From: Pseudomonadales bacterium
Lineage (GTDB): Bacteria > Pseudomonadota > Gammaproteobacteria > Pseudomonadales > Halieaceae
Assembly (NCBI GenBank): GCA_024234735.1
Contig: JACKNV010000010.1
Coordinates: forward strand, 44,823 to 108,822
Length of the DNA: 64,000 bases
Reading direction: 5' to 3'
Both the position numbers and the translations under genes were made by a program. Numbering within the stretch: the stretch's first letter is position 1; each line of letters begins with the position of its first letter. Shown here piece after piece: positions 1 to 7,651 of this stretch. The notes beneath the pieces are model-generated. The model was not told the DNA's origin. It did not search any database and saw only the letters and a program-made list of their open reading frames with translations.

Positions 1-891
1 GACCCGGGCAAAAGGGTCGTTTTTCATTTTGGCGGGGCCCACCTGGCGCGTCCTCGCCACCTTGATGTACTCCTCCAGGGCACCCTCGCAGGCGCCCAGG
101 GTGGCGGTGCACACCGCGCGCACGAACACCTGCATAAACGGCATGCGGAACAGCGGTTCGGTGTTCACGGCATTGCCGGGGTTGTCACACAGGAAACCGT
201 CCATCGACTTGTGGGTGCGATGCTCGGGGACGAACGCGTCTTCCACCACGATATCGTGGCTGCCAGTGCCCTGCAGGCCGACTACATCCCAGTTGTCCAC
301 GATCCGGTAGTCGCTGATCGGCACCAGGAAGGTCCGGTAATTCGCCATGTCGAACGGCGCTTCCGGAGTGGGTACCACCGCGCCCAGGAACGCCCATTTA
401 CAGTGTTCGCTGCCGCTGGAAAAGCTCCAGCGGCCGCTGAGTCGATAACCTCCCTCCACCACCGTGACCTTGCCAACCGGCGCGTAGGAGGAGGAAATGA
501 GTACCGTGGGATCGTCAGCCCACACATCCTGGGCCGCCTGGTCAGGAAACACGCCCAGTTGCCAGTTGTGCACCGCCACCACGCCGAGCACCCAGGCGCT
601 CGAGGTACAGTGCCTGGCGATCTCCAGGCCGATGTTGTAGAACACCTGGGGGTCCATGGCGTACCCGCCCCACCGGCGCGGCTGCAGGACTTTGAAAAAG
701 CCGGCCTCGTGAAATTCCGCGATCGTCTCATCGGGCACCCGGCGCTCCCGGCGGCAGCGTTCGGCCCGCTGCCGCAGCGCCGGGCCCATGGCCCGCGCCG
801 CCTCCAGCAACTGCCGGGCGCGGGGGCTGTCCAGCCCGCACTGGTCACTATCGGAAGACATCTCTAGTTGCTCTGCACTGCTACTGGCCAT
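1..891 (-). CDS. Flavin-dependent monooxygenase, HsaA-like (3' end outside window)
   Basis: The reverse frame is open from an ATG at 891 to the window edge, giving 297 residues without a stop; the C-terminus is missing. The protein has the acyl-CoA-dehydrogenase fold used by two-component flavin monooxygenases. An N-terminal helical part is followed by HCTSSAWVLG near residue 95, a WSFSSGSEHCKW beta-domain segment near 160, and GLQGTGSHDIVVED near 210, all typical of HsaA/TesA2-like oxygenases. Characterised relatives hydroxylate the phenolic secosteroid (3-HSA) with reduced flavin supplied by a partner reductase. The substrate here is unproven, and the reductase is not in view. It has its own upstream control region with a dyad between -35 and -10. 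Family call is strong; steroid specificity is inferred. Confidence 0.8.
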   Translation of the reverse strand, partial: MASSSAEQLEMSSDSDQCGLDSPRARQLLEAARAMGPALRQRAERCRRERRVPDETIAEFHEAGFFKVLQPRRWGGYAMDPQVFYNIGLEIARHCTSSAWVLGVVAVHNWQLGVFPDQAAQDVWADDPTVLISSSYAPVGKVTVVEGGYRLSGRWSFSSGSEHCKWAFLGAVVPTPEAPFDMANYRTFLVPISDYRIVDNWDVVGLQGTGSHDIVVEDAFVPEHRTHKSMDGFLCDNPGNAVNTEPLFRMPFMQVFVRAVCTATLGACEGALEEYIKVARTRQVGPAKMKNDPFARV

Positions 892-910
892 CGCGCTCTC
901 CTGGTGTGCT

Positions 911-941
911 GTTATAGTCGCAGGTGCTACCTGCTTGCCAA
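911..941 (-). promoter_or_regulatory. Promoter with dyad in a 19-bp spacer (MerR-style layout)
   Basis: Read on the minus strand, TTGGCA (941-936) and TATAAC (916-911) are separated by 19 bp. The spacer contains the perfect inverted repeat GCAGGT-N3-ACCTGC (920-934). A spacer of 19-20 bp with a dyad inside it is the hallmark of MerR-family-activated promoters. It lies about 20 bp upstream of the monooxygenase start at 891. The sequence elements are seen directly; the regulator class is inference and no merR gene is in the window. Confidence 0.5.
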
Positions 942-1006
942 GAACCTGGCGCCTATCTAACCCCGGGGCCAGCCCGGTGCGCATCCTTCATTTGGGGTAT
1001 CGATAC

Positions 1007-1061
1007 TATTCCACCACTACTCCACCACTACTCCACCACTACTCCACCACTACTCCACCAC
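1007..1061. repeat. 11-bp tandem repeat, five copies
   Basis: Five head-to-tail copies of tactccaccac occupy 1007-1061; the first has one mismatch (tattccaccac). The block overlaps the last three codons and stop of the SDR gene ending at 1050 and runs into the intergenic space. Because the unit is 11 bp, gain or loss of a copy could shift the frame used at the SDR C-terminus. Confidence 0.9.
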
Positions 1062-1913
1062 GGCATCGCCGAACTCGGTCGGCTCGCCGAATAGCAGCCG
1101 CGGCGATGCCGGCTGGCGCCCGCCGGTATCCAGCACGCCGTAATGCTGCGCCAGTTCGGCCGCGACCCACACCCGGCCACTCCTGGCCATCAGCTCCGGG
1201 TCGCGCGCCAGCGCATCGATGACGCGGCCGGCAAACTGCGGGGACTCGGTGTGATCGCGCATGCCGGCGTATTTGTCCGGTTCCGCCGCGAACACCCTGA
1301 GGGTGCGTTCGGTCGCCAGCAGGCCCAGCCACAGGGATACCACCGCTACCTGGTGCGACCGGAAGTCGACAGCCATGTCATGGGCCATTTTGTCCACCGC
1401 GGCCTTGCCCGCGCCGTAGGCGGGCCCGTGCATGTAGATACGCCCGCCAAAGGACGAGGTATTGACGATCAGGCCCTCGCCATTGGCCAGCAGCAGGGGG
1501 GCAGCAAACCAGCTGGCCGTGTAGTGGGAGCGCAGGCCGACGTCGAGCATGTCGACCAGTTCCAGCGGCTTCTCCCAGAAAGGCCCGGTATCGGTCAGCG
1601 CATCGGGAATACAGGTGGCGTTGTTGACCAGGATATCCAGCCGCCCCTGCTCGTCAGCCACCTGCTCGAACAGACGCCTGGTGGCCGCGTCATCGGCATG
1701 ATCACAGGCCACCGCAATACCCTTGCCGCCGGCCGCAGTCACCGCCGCCGCGGTAGAAGACACCGTGCCGGGCAGCGGCGCATCGCCCTCCCGCAGGGTG
1801 CGCCCGGTCACGTACACTGTCGCCCCGCTGGCCCCCAGCGCCTCGGCAATACCCTTACCCGCACCGCGGCTGGCGCCTGTGACGACGGCTACCCGATCTG
1901 CCCGCAAGCCCAT
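1050..1913 (-). CDS. SDR family oxidoreductase (DHRS1-like)
   Basis: This is a 287-residue short-chain dehydrogenase/reductase. It has the N-terminal cofactor motif TGASRGAGKGIA, the NNAT segment after the fourth strand, and the catalytic arrangement Ser (NTSSFGG), Tyr and Lys (YGAGKAAVDK). Length and the long insert before the C-terminus resemble the DHRS1-type branch. Substrate cannot be read from sequence. The ATG at 1913 is preceded by GGAG at suitable spacing. The final codons (VVE, stop) are encoded inside the 11-bp repeat. It is upstream of, and on the same strand as, the flavin monooxygenase, but the 158-bp gap with a promoter suggests separate expression. Confidence 0.85.
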   Translation of the reverse strand: MGLRADRVAVVTGASRGAGKGIAEALGASGATVYVTGRTLREGDAPLPGTVSSTAAAVTAAGGKGIAVACDHADDAATRRLFEQVADEQGRLDILVNNATCIPDALTDTGPFWEKPLELVDMLDVGLRSHYTASWFAAPLLLANGEGLIVNTSSFGGRIYMHGPAYGAGKAAVDKMAHDMAVDFRSHQVAVVSLWLGLLATERTLRVFAAEPDKYAGMRDHTESPQFAGRVIDALARDPELMARSGRVWVAAELAQHYGVLDTGGRQPASPRLLFGEPTEFGDAVVE

Positions 1914-2003
1914 TGCTTCGCTCCTTTACCCACTGTCCGCGCTTCATTATGATTGCCGCGTGCCGTAAGCACCACCGTTGAAGCTCAGCGACCCGCCGAG
2001 GAA

Positions 2004-2828
2004 ATGCCCATACCCGCCTCTACCCAGTCAGACCTCACAGGCGTCACCGGTCGCACCACTTCCCGGCTGCGATGCCTGGTGGGCAGCCTGGCCGCTGCCG
2101 TTGCGCTGCAGGCCGTCGCCAGCCAGGATGACCCCGGCAATCCCGCGCCGACGGCTGCCGCCGACCGGCGCGAAATCGTCTCTGCCACCAGCCCCGCGTG
2201 GCTGCGGGCGGTGGGCAAGCTGCAGGTACCCGGTAGCCGCTACCGCGACGGCCAGCGCCGCCACGTTCAGGAGAACTGCAGTGCCACGCTGGTTGCGGGC
2301 GCTGACCGCCCCCGGGCGGATATCATCGTCACCGCATGGCACTGCCTGGCGGACTACAGCGACCTGAGCAGGCCGATCACCTTTACCCTGCAGCCGAACC
2401 CGGGCGCGCCGATAGAGCGCCAGGCCTACCGCCTGGCCGACGGCGGCGGCATGCACGCCGACTGGGCGATCCTGCGCCTGTACCGGCCGGTTGACTCGCG
2501 TGAGGTCGCGGCGCTGGGGATACATCCGCAGCGTGCCGACGCTGGCCGTGCCATCAGCATGGCCGGGTATTCCCGCGACGCGGGCAAGGGCGCGGCCGGG
2601 AGCCGCCTGACCTTCGATCGCAACTGCCGGATTACCGGTCAGGCGACGGCATCCAGCGACAGCGACTGCGTTGCCTACAGGGGGGCGTCCGGGGGGGCTG
2701 TGGTGCAATTTTCGGTGGAGGGAGCGGCCCTGTTCAGTGGCGTGGTATCGGCTGGCAACGGCGCAGGGCTCAGCACCTTCGTGCCGGTGGCAGGCTTTCG
2801 CAGCGAACTCGCCCGCCACCTCAGGTAA
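2004..2828 (+). CDS. Secreted trypsin-like serine protease
   Basis: A 274-residue protein with the chymotrypsin-fold triad: His in TAWHCLADY, Asp in HADWAIL and Ser in YRGASGGAV. Two Cys pairs are plausible (ENCSATL with WHC; RNCRI with SDC). The N-terminus carries a basic stretch then the hydrophobic run LVGSLAAAVALQAVAS, a likely signal peptide, so the enzyme probably acts in the periplasm or outside. I place the start at the ATG 2004, with GAGGA just upstream; an in-frame TTG at 1953 would add 17 residues ahead of the signal. It is divergent from the SDR gene. The natural target is unknown. Confidence 0.8.
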   Translation: MPIPASTQSDLTGVTGRTTSRLRCLVGSLAAAVALQAVASQDDPGNPAPTAAADRREIVSATSPAWLRAVGKLQVPGSRYRDGQRRHVQENCSATLVAGADRPRADIIVTAWHCLADYSDLSRPITFTLQPNPGAPIERQAYRLADGGGMHADWAILRLYRPVDSREVAALGIHPQRADAGRAISMAGYSRDAGKGAAGSRLTFDRNCRITGQATASSDSDCVAYRGASGGAVVQFSVEGAALFSGVVSAGNGAGLSTFVPVAGFRSELARHLR

Positions 2829-2846
2829 CGGGCGGCGCGCCCGCTC

Positions 2847-3785
2847 TCAGGCCTCGACCTGCTGCCTGGCCGGAGGCGCCGCGCCCACGTGGCTTTCACC
2901 GCGCTCGCGGGCCAACTCCACCTGTTTCTGGCGCTCGCGAAAACGCGCCTGCTGCTCGTCGCTGAGGGTATCGTAGCAACCCGGACAACACACGCCTTTC
3001 TGGTATTTTTCCGAGAGCTTGTCCTGCTCGGTGATGGGATGCCGGCAACCATAACACTGGTCGTACTGCCCTTTCTCGAGACGGTGGTTGACCGCCACCC
3101 GGTTGTCGAAGACAAAGCATTCCCCCTGCCAGGTACTCTCCTCCTCCGGCACCTCCTCGAGGTATTTGAGGATGCCCCCCTGCAGGTGATAGACCTCCTC
3201 GAAGCCCTCCTGCAGCATGAAGGCAGATGCTTTCTCGCAGCGGATACCACCGGTGCAGAACATGGCAACCTTGCGGTGCTTTCCCGGGTCCAGTCTGGTG
3301 CGCACGTACTCGGGAAACTCGCGGAAACTCGTGGTACAGGGGTCGATAGCGCCGCGAAACGTGCCGATGCCGTATTCGTAGGCATTGCGGGTGTCGATCA
3401 GCAACACGTCCGGGTCGTTCACCAGCCGGTTCCAGTCCCTGGGCCGGACGTAGGTACCCACCCGCTGGTTGGGATCGATATCCGGCACCCCCATGGTGAC
3501 GATCTCCCTCTTGAGTTTCACCTTCATGCGATAAAAAGGCATGGCCGCGTCCAGCGACTCCTTGTGCTCCAGGTCGGCCAGCCGCGGGTCGGCCCTGAGG
3601 TAGGCCAGCACCTCGTCGATGGCCTCGCGGCTGCCGGCGATGGTGCCGTTGATGCCTTCGCGCGCCAGCAGCAGTGTGCCCCGGGTTCCCGCCGCCAGGC
3701 AGCGGTCCAGCAGCGGCTCGCGCAACTGGTGAAAATCCTCCAGCGATACAAATTTGTACAGTGCTGCAACAACTACATCCGTCAT
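2847..3785 (-). CDS. trhO: tRNA uridine(34) hydroxylase TrhO (rhodanese family)
   Basis: A 312-residue protein matching the TrhO/YceA family, which makes 5-hydroxyuridine at wobble position 34 of certain tRNAs in an oxygen-dependent reaction. An N-terminal acylphosphatase-like domain (about 1-100, with LLAREGINGTIAG) is followed by a rhodanese domain (about 115-215) with the loop CTGGIRCEKA; the active-site Cys is residue 177. A C-terminal Cys-rich segment (QCYGCRHP, CCPGCYD) could bind metal. I chose ATG 3785 because the family begins at this point; longer in-frame extensions are not conserved-looking. It sits 13 bp downstream of bolA, likely co-transcribed. Confidence 0.9.
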   Translation of the reverse strand: MTDVVVAALYKFVSLEDFHQLREPLLDRCLAAGTRGTLLLAREGINGTIAGSREAIDEVLAYLRADPRLADLEHKESLDAAMPFYRMKVKLKREIVTMGVPDIDPNQRVGTYVRPRDWNRLVNDPDVLLIDTRNAYEYGIGTFRGAIDPCTTSFREFPEYVRTRLDPGKHRKVAMFCTGGIRCEKASAFMLQEGFEEVYHLQGGILKYLEEVPEEESTWQGECFVFDNRVAVNHRLEKGQYDQCYGCRHPITEQDKLSEKYQKGVCCPGCYDTLSDEQQARFRERQKQVELARERGESHVGAAPPARQQVEA

Positions 3786-3798
3786 CTCGTTCTCCACC

Positions 3799-4122
3799 TC
3801 AGCTTCCCGCCCTGCTGCCACCACGGCACTCGGGAGAATCGGGAGCGGATTCCTGCCGCGCGCGCCACTCCTCAAGGGTATAGGTATGCAACGCGAGGGC
3901 GTGTACCGGCCCCGCCAGCAAATCAGCGAGCGCCCCATAAACCCGCTGGTGGCGCGCCACCTTGCGCAAGCCGTGAAAATCCTCGCTCACCAGGGTGACC
4001 TTGAAATGCGTTTCCGAATTGGGCGGTACACTGTGCTGGTGGCTTTCGTTGAGGACCTGCAGGTACGCCGGCGAAAAGTCACTGCCCAGGCGCTGTTCAA
4101 TATCCTGCTGTACCGTCATCAC
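3799..4122 (-). CDS. bolA: BolA family protein
   Basis: A 107-residue BolA-fold protein: an N-terminal MTVQQDIEQRL helix, then HFKVTLVSEDF, then FHGLRKVARHQRVYGALADLL, with the conserved basic/His segment. BolA proteins pair with monothiol glutaredoxins and [2Fe-2S] clusters, and in enterobacteria affect morphology and stress gene expression. The C-terminal tail beyond residue 90 is polar and not conserved. Two adjacent ATGs (4122, 4119) make the exact start uncertain by one codon. It leads the bolA-trhO pair on the minus strand and has a perfect TATAAT-type -10 upstream. Confidence 0.88.
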   Translation of the reverse strand: MMTVQQDIEQRLGSDFSPAYLQVLNESHQHSVPPNSETHFKVTLVSEDFHGLRKVARHQRVYGALADLLAGPVHALALHTYTLEEWRARQESAPDSPECRGGSRAGS

Positions 4123-4146
4123 TATCTCCCCGAAAAAAGGGCGGAC

Positions 4147-4152
4147 ATTATA
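4147..4152 (-). promoter_or_regulatory. Candidate -10 box for bolA
   Basis: The minus strand reads a perfect TATAAT hexamer at 4152-4147, 25 bp upstream of the bolA ATG. No good -35 is seen 16-18 bp further upstream, so the element may depend on an activator or an alternative sigma factor. Confidence 0.4.
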
Positions 4153-4221
4153 ACCGAGGCGGACCTGTGGCGACAGCGCACCCCGGGGAGTTCCGCCGCA
4201 AGACCGGCACGGGCATTTTGC

Positions 4222-4238
4222 GTATACTTCGGGTATAC
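4222..4238 (+). promoter_or_regulatory. GTATAC-N5-GTATAC element upstream of the RDD pair
   Basis: Two copies of the palindromic hexamer GTATAC (4222-4227 and 4233-4238) are separated by TTCGG, 18 bp before the ATG at 4256. The first copy includes TATACT, a fair -10 hexamer. It could be a -10 with an operator, or one strong hairpin around a UUCGG-type loop. Function is not known. Confidence 0.35.
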
Positions 4239-4255
4239 AGTCGGGGGGGCTGATT

Positions 4256-5071
4256 ATGGCTACAGGCTATAACGTGTATTTCTCGGGGCAGGTGCTGGCG
4301 GGCGAGGAGCCGGCCGAGGTGCGCCGTCGCCTCGGGCAATTGTTCAAAGCCGATGAGGCGACTCTGGACAAACTGTTCAGTGGTAAGGCCCAACTGGTAA
4401 AACGCAACTGCGACAAGGCCACCGCCCTGAAGTACAAACAGGCCATGGAGCAGGCCGGTGCGGCCCCACTGATCAAGGCGATTGCGGCCGAACCGGCGGC
4501 AGCGGAGCAGGCACCCGCCGCCAAACTCACCGCCGCACAGCGTATCGCCATGCTGGCGAACGCCCCCGACGTGGGGCGCCCCGACGCGGACCGTCAGACG
4601 GCGGAAAACCGCGTGCAAGCTGCAACGACGGGCGACACCCAGAGGGGCACCTTCGGCATCCTGCCCGCCGGCAGCGACGTACTGCGCCCCGAGGAGCGCC
4701 AGGGGCCAGCAAGCCCCGCGGTCACGGCCCCGGACCTGGAGGTGGGTGCCGGGGGCGAACGCCTCTCCGCCGTTCCGCCCGCAGCGCCGCCCGCTCCCGA
4801 CACCAGCCACCTCAGCGCCGCGCCGGTGGGCGCAACCCTGCCCACCCTGCCGGCCACCGCCGAACCAGTTTCCCCCGATACCAGCGCGCTGCACCTGGCG
4901 CCCGAGGGCACCGACTTCTCGGATTGCGCCGCTGTGCCACCAGCCGCCCCGAATCTCGACCTGGCCGGCATCGAGCTGGCGCCACCGGGCGCGGACGTAC
5001 TGGAAGCGCGCTATCGCGCGCGCCACGATCAGCCGCCACCATCCACCGGGCACCTGGCACTGGATGGCTGA
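4256..5071 (+). CDS. Hypothetical protein with short LAPxGxD repeats, partner of RDD gene
   Basis: A 271-residue protein not assignable to a named family. The first ~75 residues (YNVYFSGQVLAGEEPAEV, then LGQLF, LFSGKAQLVKR, QAMEQAGA) form a small compact-looking domain that I associate with proteins next to RDD membrane genes. The rest is Ala/Pro-rich, low-complexity and hydrophilic, and contains degenerate short motifs: ILPAGSDVL, HLAPEGTDF, ELAPPGADVL. There is no signal peptide or membrane segment. The stop overlaps the start of the RDD gene by 8 bp, implying translational coupling and a joint job, probably at the cytoplasmic face of the membrane. Confidence 0.75.
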   Translation: MATGYNVYFSGQVLAGEEPAEVRRRLGQLFKADEATLDKLFSGKAQLVKRNCDKATALKYKQAMEQAGAAPLIKAIAAEPAAAEQAPAAKLTAAQRIAMLANAPDVGRPDADRQTAENRVQAATTGDTQRGTFGILPAGSDVLRPEERQGPASPAVTAPDLEVGAGGERLSAVPPAAPPAPDTSHLSAAPVGATLPTLPATAEPVSPDTSALHLAPEGTDFSDCAAVPPAAPNLDLAGIELAPPGADVLEARYRARHDQPPPSTGHLALDG

Positions 5072-5576
5072 CCCCCTCGAACCGCCGCGCCCGGCGCTGC
5101 CGCGCCGCCTCGCCGCCATGATCTACGACATCCTGCTGGTCCTGCCGCTGGTGATGGTAAGCGTGGCCCTGGTCATGGGCCTGCGCAGCCTGCTGGGGTT
5201 CGGCCCCTCCGCGGAGGGTATCGTACGCCTGAATCCCCACCTGGTGCAGTTGCTTGCAGGCTTGACCGTGATGGCGTTCTTTTGCTGGTTCTGGCTCAAG
5301 AACGGCCAGACCCTGGGTATGCAGGCCTGGCGCATCAAGCTGGTCGATTTTGGTGGCGGGCCGCCGTCGTTGCGCCAGCTCATTATCCGCTGCCTGGGAG
5401 CCACCCTCTCCACGGCCTGCCTGGGCCTCGGCTTCCTCTGGTGCCTGGTGGATCGCAAGCGCCGCTACTGGCACGACTACCTGTCCTCGACAGAGCTGGT
5501 ATTGCTGCCCAAAAAAGGCAGTGACGCCAGCGTCGAGCCCCCGGGCGCGCCCCCCGCAAAAACAGCGACGCGCTAA
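5064..5576 (+). CDS. RDD family membrane protein
   Basis: A 170-residue integral membrane protein. RRLAAMIYDILLV at the N-terminus carries the Arg-Asp pair that defines RDD proteins. Two long hydrophobic segments follow (about 20-42 and 62-82), then the conserved GQTLGMQAWRIKLVD strand and a last hydrophobic segment with LWCLVDRKRRYWHD. RDD proteins have been linked to ion transport in some bacteria, but most are uncharacterised. ATG 5064 gives an 8-bp overlap with the upstream gene; a much longer in-frame extension would simply shadow that gene. The C-terminal 20 residues are polar. Confidence 0.85.
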   Translation: MADPLEPPRPALPRRLAAMIYDILLVLPLVMVSVALVMGLRSLLGFGPSAEGIVRLNPHLVQLLAGLTVMAFFCWFWLKNGQTLGMQAWRIKLVDFGGGPPSLRQLIIRCLGATLSTACLGLGFLWCLVDRKRRYWHDYLSSTELVLLPKKGSDASVEPPGAPPAKTATR

Positions 5577-5651
5577 TTCTCTACCCCCACTGTTCAGTTT
5601 ATCCGCCTATCGTCATACACTTGGCGGTTTGCAACCAGCCGGGGACCCGCA

Positions 5652-7139
5652 ATGAGCAAACTCACTTTCACCGCCCGTAAAATCAAGGATGCTGCCCAGG
5701 CCAGGAGCCAGTGCGCCATATTGCCCGTGTTCGGCAAAAAAGCGCTGTCCACGGCGGCCCAGCAGGTGGACAAGGCCTGCGATGGCGCGGTGAGCGCCGC
5801 CATCGACCTCGGCGATTTCAGCGGGAAATCCGGCCAGACCTGTATGCTGCCCGGCGTTGGCGGCAACAAGCGGCTGTTGCTGGTGGGCTGTGGCGACAAA
5901 AGCAAATTCGACCGCGCGGCAGCCCGCGAGCTGGCGAAGGCCATCAGCAAGGCGCTTGCCAGCTGCGAGGCCAGCGAGGCCACCGTGTACTGCAGCGACC
6001 TGGAAGTGAAGGACGGCGACCCCCAGTGGCTACTGGCCTGGCTGGCTCGCCACTTCACCTGTACTGCCTACCGCTACACCGAGACCGTGTCCAAGCCCAA
6101 GCCCGCGCAAAAGCTCGCCCGGGTCGTGCTCGAAGCCGGCAGCCTCAGCACCGGCGCGGCCCAGAAAGCACTGGATCAGGGCCTGGCGGTGGGCCTGGGC
6201 ATCAACGAGGCCCGCAACCTGGCCAACCTGCCCGGCAATATCTGCACACCCAGCTACCTGGCACAGCATGCGCGCAAGCTGGCTCGCGGCGAGCCCAGGC
6301 TGAACGTCAGCATCCTCGAAGAGAAAAAAATGAAAGAGTTGGGGATGGGCTCGCTGCTGTCCGTATCCGCGGGCAGCGACCAGCCGGCCAAACTGGTGAT
6401 CATGCATTACAAGGGCGGTAAAAGTGCCCAGAAGCCCTACGTGCTCGTCGGCAAGGGGATCACCTTCGACAGTGGCGGCATCTCCATCAAGCCCGGCGCC
6501 AAAATGGATGAGATGAAATTCGACATGGGGGGCGCGGCCAGCGTGTTCGGCACGCTGCGCACGGTCACCGAGCTGGGCCTGCCGATCAATGTCGTCGGCA
6601 TCGTGGCGGCGGCGGAAAACATGCCCAGTGGCGGGGCGACCAAACCGGGTGATGTGGTGACCAGTATGGCTGGCAAGACCATCGAGGTGCTCAATACGGA
6701 CGCCGAAGGCCGCCTGGTGCTGTGTGACGCACTCACCTATGCCGGCCGCTTCAAGCCCCAGGTGGTCATCGATATCGCCACCCTCACCGGCGCTTGCGTA
6801 GTGGCCCTGGGCGCCCATGCCAGCGGCCTGTACGCCAACGACGACAAGCTGGCGGAAGCGTTGCTGGCGGCGGGCACCGAAAGTCATGATCGGGCCTGGC
6901 GCATGCCGCTTTGGGATGACTACCAGAAACAGCTGGACAGCAATTTCGCGGATATCGCCAACATCGGCGGGCCCGGTGGCGGCAGCATTACCGCGGCCTG
7001 CTTCCTGTCCCGCTTCACCGGGGATTATCACTGGGCCCACCTGGACATCGCCGGGTCCGCCTGGGACAGCGCGCCCAAGGGCGCCACCGGACGCCCGGTG
7101 GGCCTGCTGTCCCAATACCTGATCGAGCAGGCAGGCTGA
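5652..7139 (+). CDS. pepA: Leucyl (cytosol) aminopeptidase PepA
   Basis: A 495-residue M17 aminopeptidase, the usual family length. The catalytic C-terminal domain shows the metal-binding GKGITFDSGGISIKPGAKM and the signature NTDAEGRL. The N-terminal macro-like domain is about residues 1-165. It cleaves N-terminal residues from peptides, and in enterobacteria it also acts as a DNA-binding protein. The ATG at 5652 is the only sensible start. It is followed after 8 bp by holC and then valS, a conserved gammaproteobacterial order. The divergent lptF/lptG often found upstream is absent; an RDD gene lies there instead. Confidence 0.95.
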   Translation: MSKLTFTARKIKDAAQARSQCAILPVFGKKALSTAAQQVDKACDGAVSAAIDLGDFSGKSGQTCMLPGVGGNKRLLLVGCGDKSKFDRAAARELAKAISKALASCEASEATVYCSDLEVKDGDPQWLLAWLARHFTCTAYRYTETVSKPKPAQKLARVVLEAGSLSTGAAQKALDQGLAVGLGINEARNLANLPGNICTPSYLAQHARKLARGEPRLNVSILEEKKMKELGMGSLLSVSAGSDQPAKLVIMHYKGGKSAQKPYVLVGKGITFDSGGISIKPGAKMDEMKFDMGGAASVFGTLRTVTELGLPINVVGIVAAAENMPSGGATKPGDVVTSMAGKTIEVLNTDAEGRLVLCDALTYAGRFKPQVVIDIATLTGACVVALGAHASGLYANDDKLAEALLAAGTESHDRAWRMPLWDDYQKQLDSNFADIANIGGPGGGSITAACFLSRFTGDYHWAHLDIAGSAWDSAPKGATGRPVGLLSQYLIEQAG

Positions 7140-7147
7140 TCGCGATA

Positions 7148-7567
7148 GTGACCCTGGTCGGCTTTTACGTGGTGCAGGACACCGACCGGGGGCGGCGCCT
7201 GGACGTGGCGGTGCGCCTGGCGGACAAGGCCTTCCAGCGCGGCCACCGTATTTTCATCAATGCCGCCGACAAAGCCCAGGCGCGCGACCTGGATAGACTG
7301 CTATGGACCCAGCGGCCGGCGAGCTTCCTGCCCCACGGCCTGTGCGGGGAGGATGCCGACGACGCCATCGCAATAGGCTGGGGGCAGGAACCACACGGTC
7401 ACAACGATCTGCTGATCAACCTGCAGCTGGAGGTGCCGGCTTTCTTCAGCCGTTTCCAGCGAGTAGCCGAGGTGGTCACCCAGGACCCTGCCAGCCTGGC
7501 CGCGCTGCGCCGCTCCTGGAAACACTATCAGGAGCGCGGCTACCAGCTCGAGAAGCACGACCTGTAG
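7148..7567 (+). CDS. holC: DNA polymerase III chi subunit
   Basis: A 139-residue chi subunit. It starts at GTG 7148, 8 bp after pepA, with the family pattern VGFYVVQDTDRGRRLDVAVRLADKAF, the DLDRLLWT segment and a FLPHGL turn. Chi links the clamp-loader (through psi) to single-stranded DNA-binding protein at the replication fork. The adjacent pepA and valS support the call. The C-terminal helix with RRSWKHYQERGY is also typical. Confidence 0.92.
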   Translation: MTLVGFYVVQDTDRGRRLDVAVRLADKAFQRGHRIFINAADKAQARDLDRLLWTQRPASFLPHGLCGEDADDAIAIGWGQEPHGHNDLLINLQLEVPAFFSRFQRVAEVVTQDPASLAALRRSWKHYQERGYQLEKHDL

Positions 7568-7583
7568 CAGGACCCCGGAGGCT

Positions 7584-7612
7584 TTGAGCGATGCTCCTCC
7601 CTGGCCTATAAT
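7584..7612 (+). promoter_or_regulatory. Promoter for valS
   Basis: TTGAGC (7584-7589) and a perfect TATAAT (7607-7612) are 17 bp apart, the sigma-70 optimum, starting 16 bp after the holC stop and ending 39 bp before the valS ATG. valS can therefore be expressed independently of pepA-holC. Confidence 0.65.
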
Positions 7613-7651
7613 CGCGCCCTTTTGCGCCCGCTAGCGACCGGACCCGAAGCC

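Noticed and set aside
1007..1061. The 11-bp repeat as a CRISPR array.
   Set aside because: Units are only 11 bp, tandem and without spacers, and no cas genes are present.
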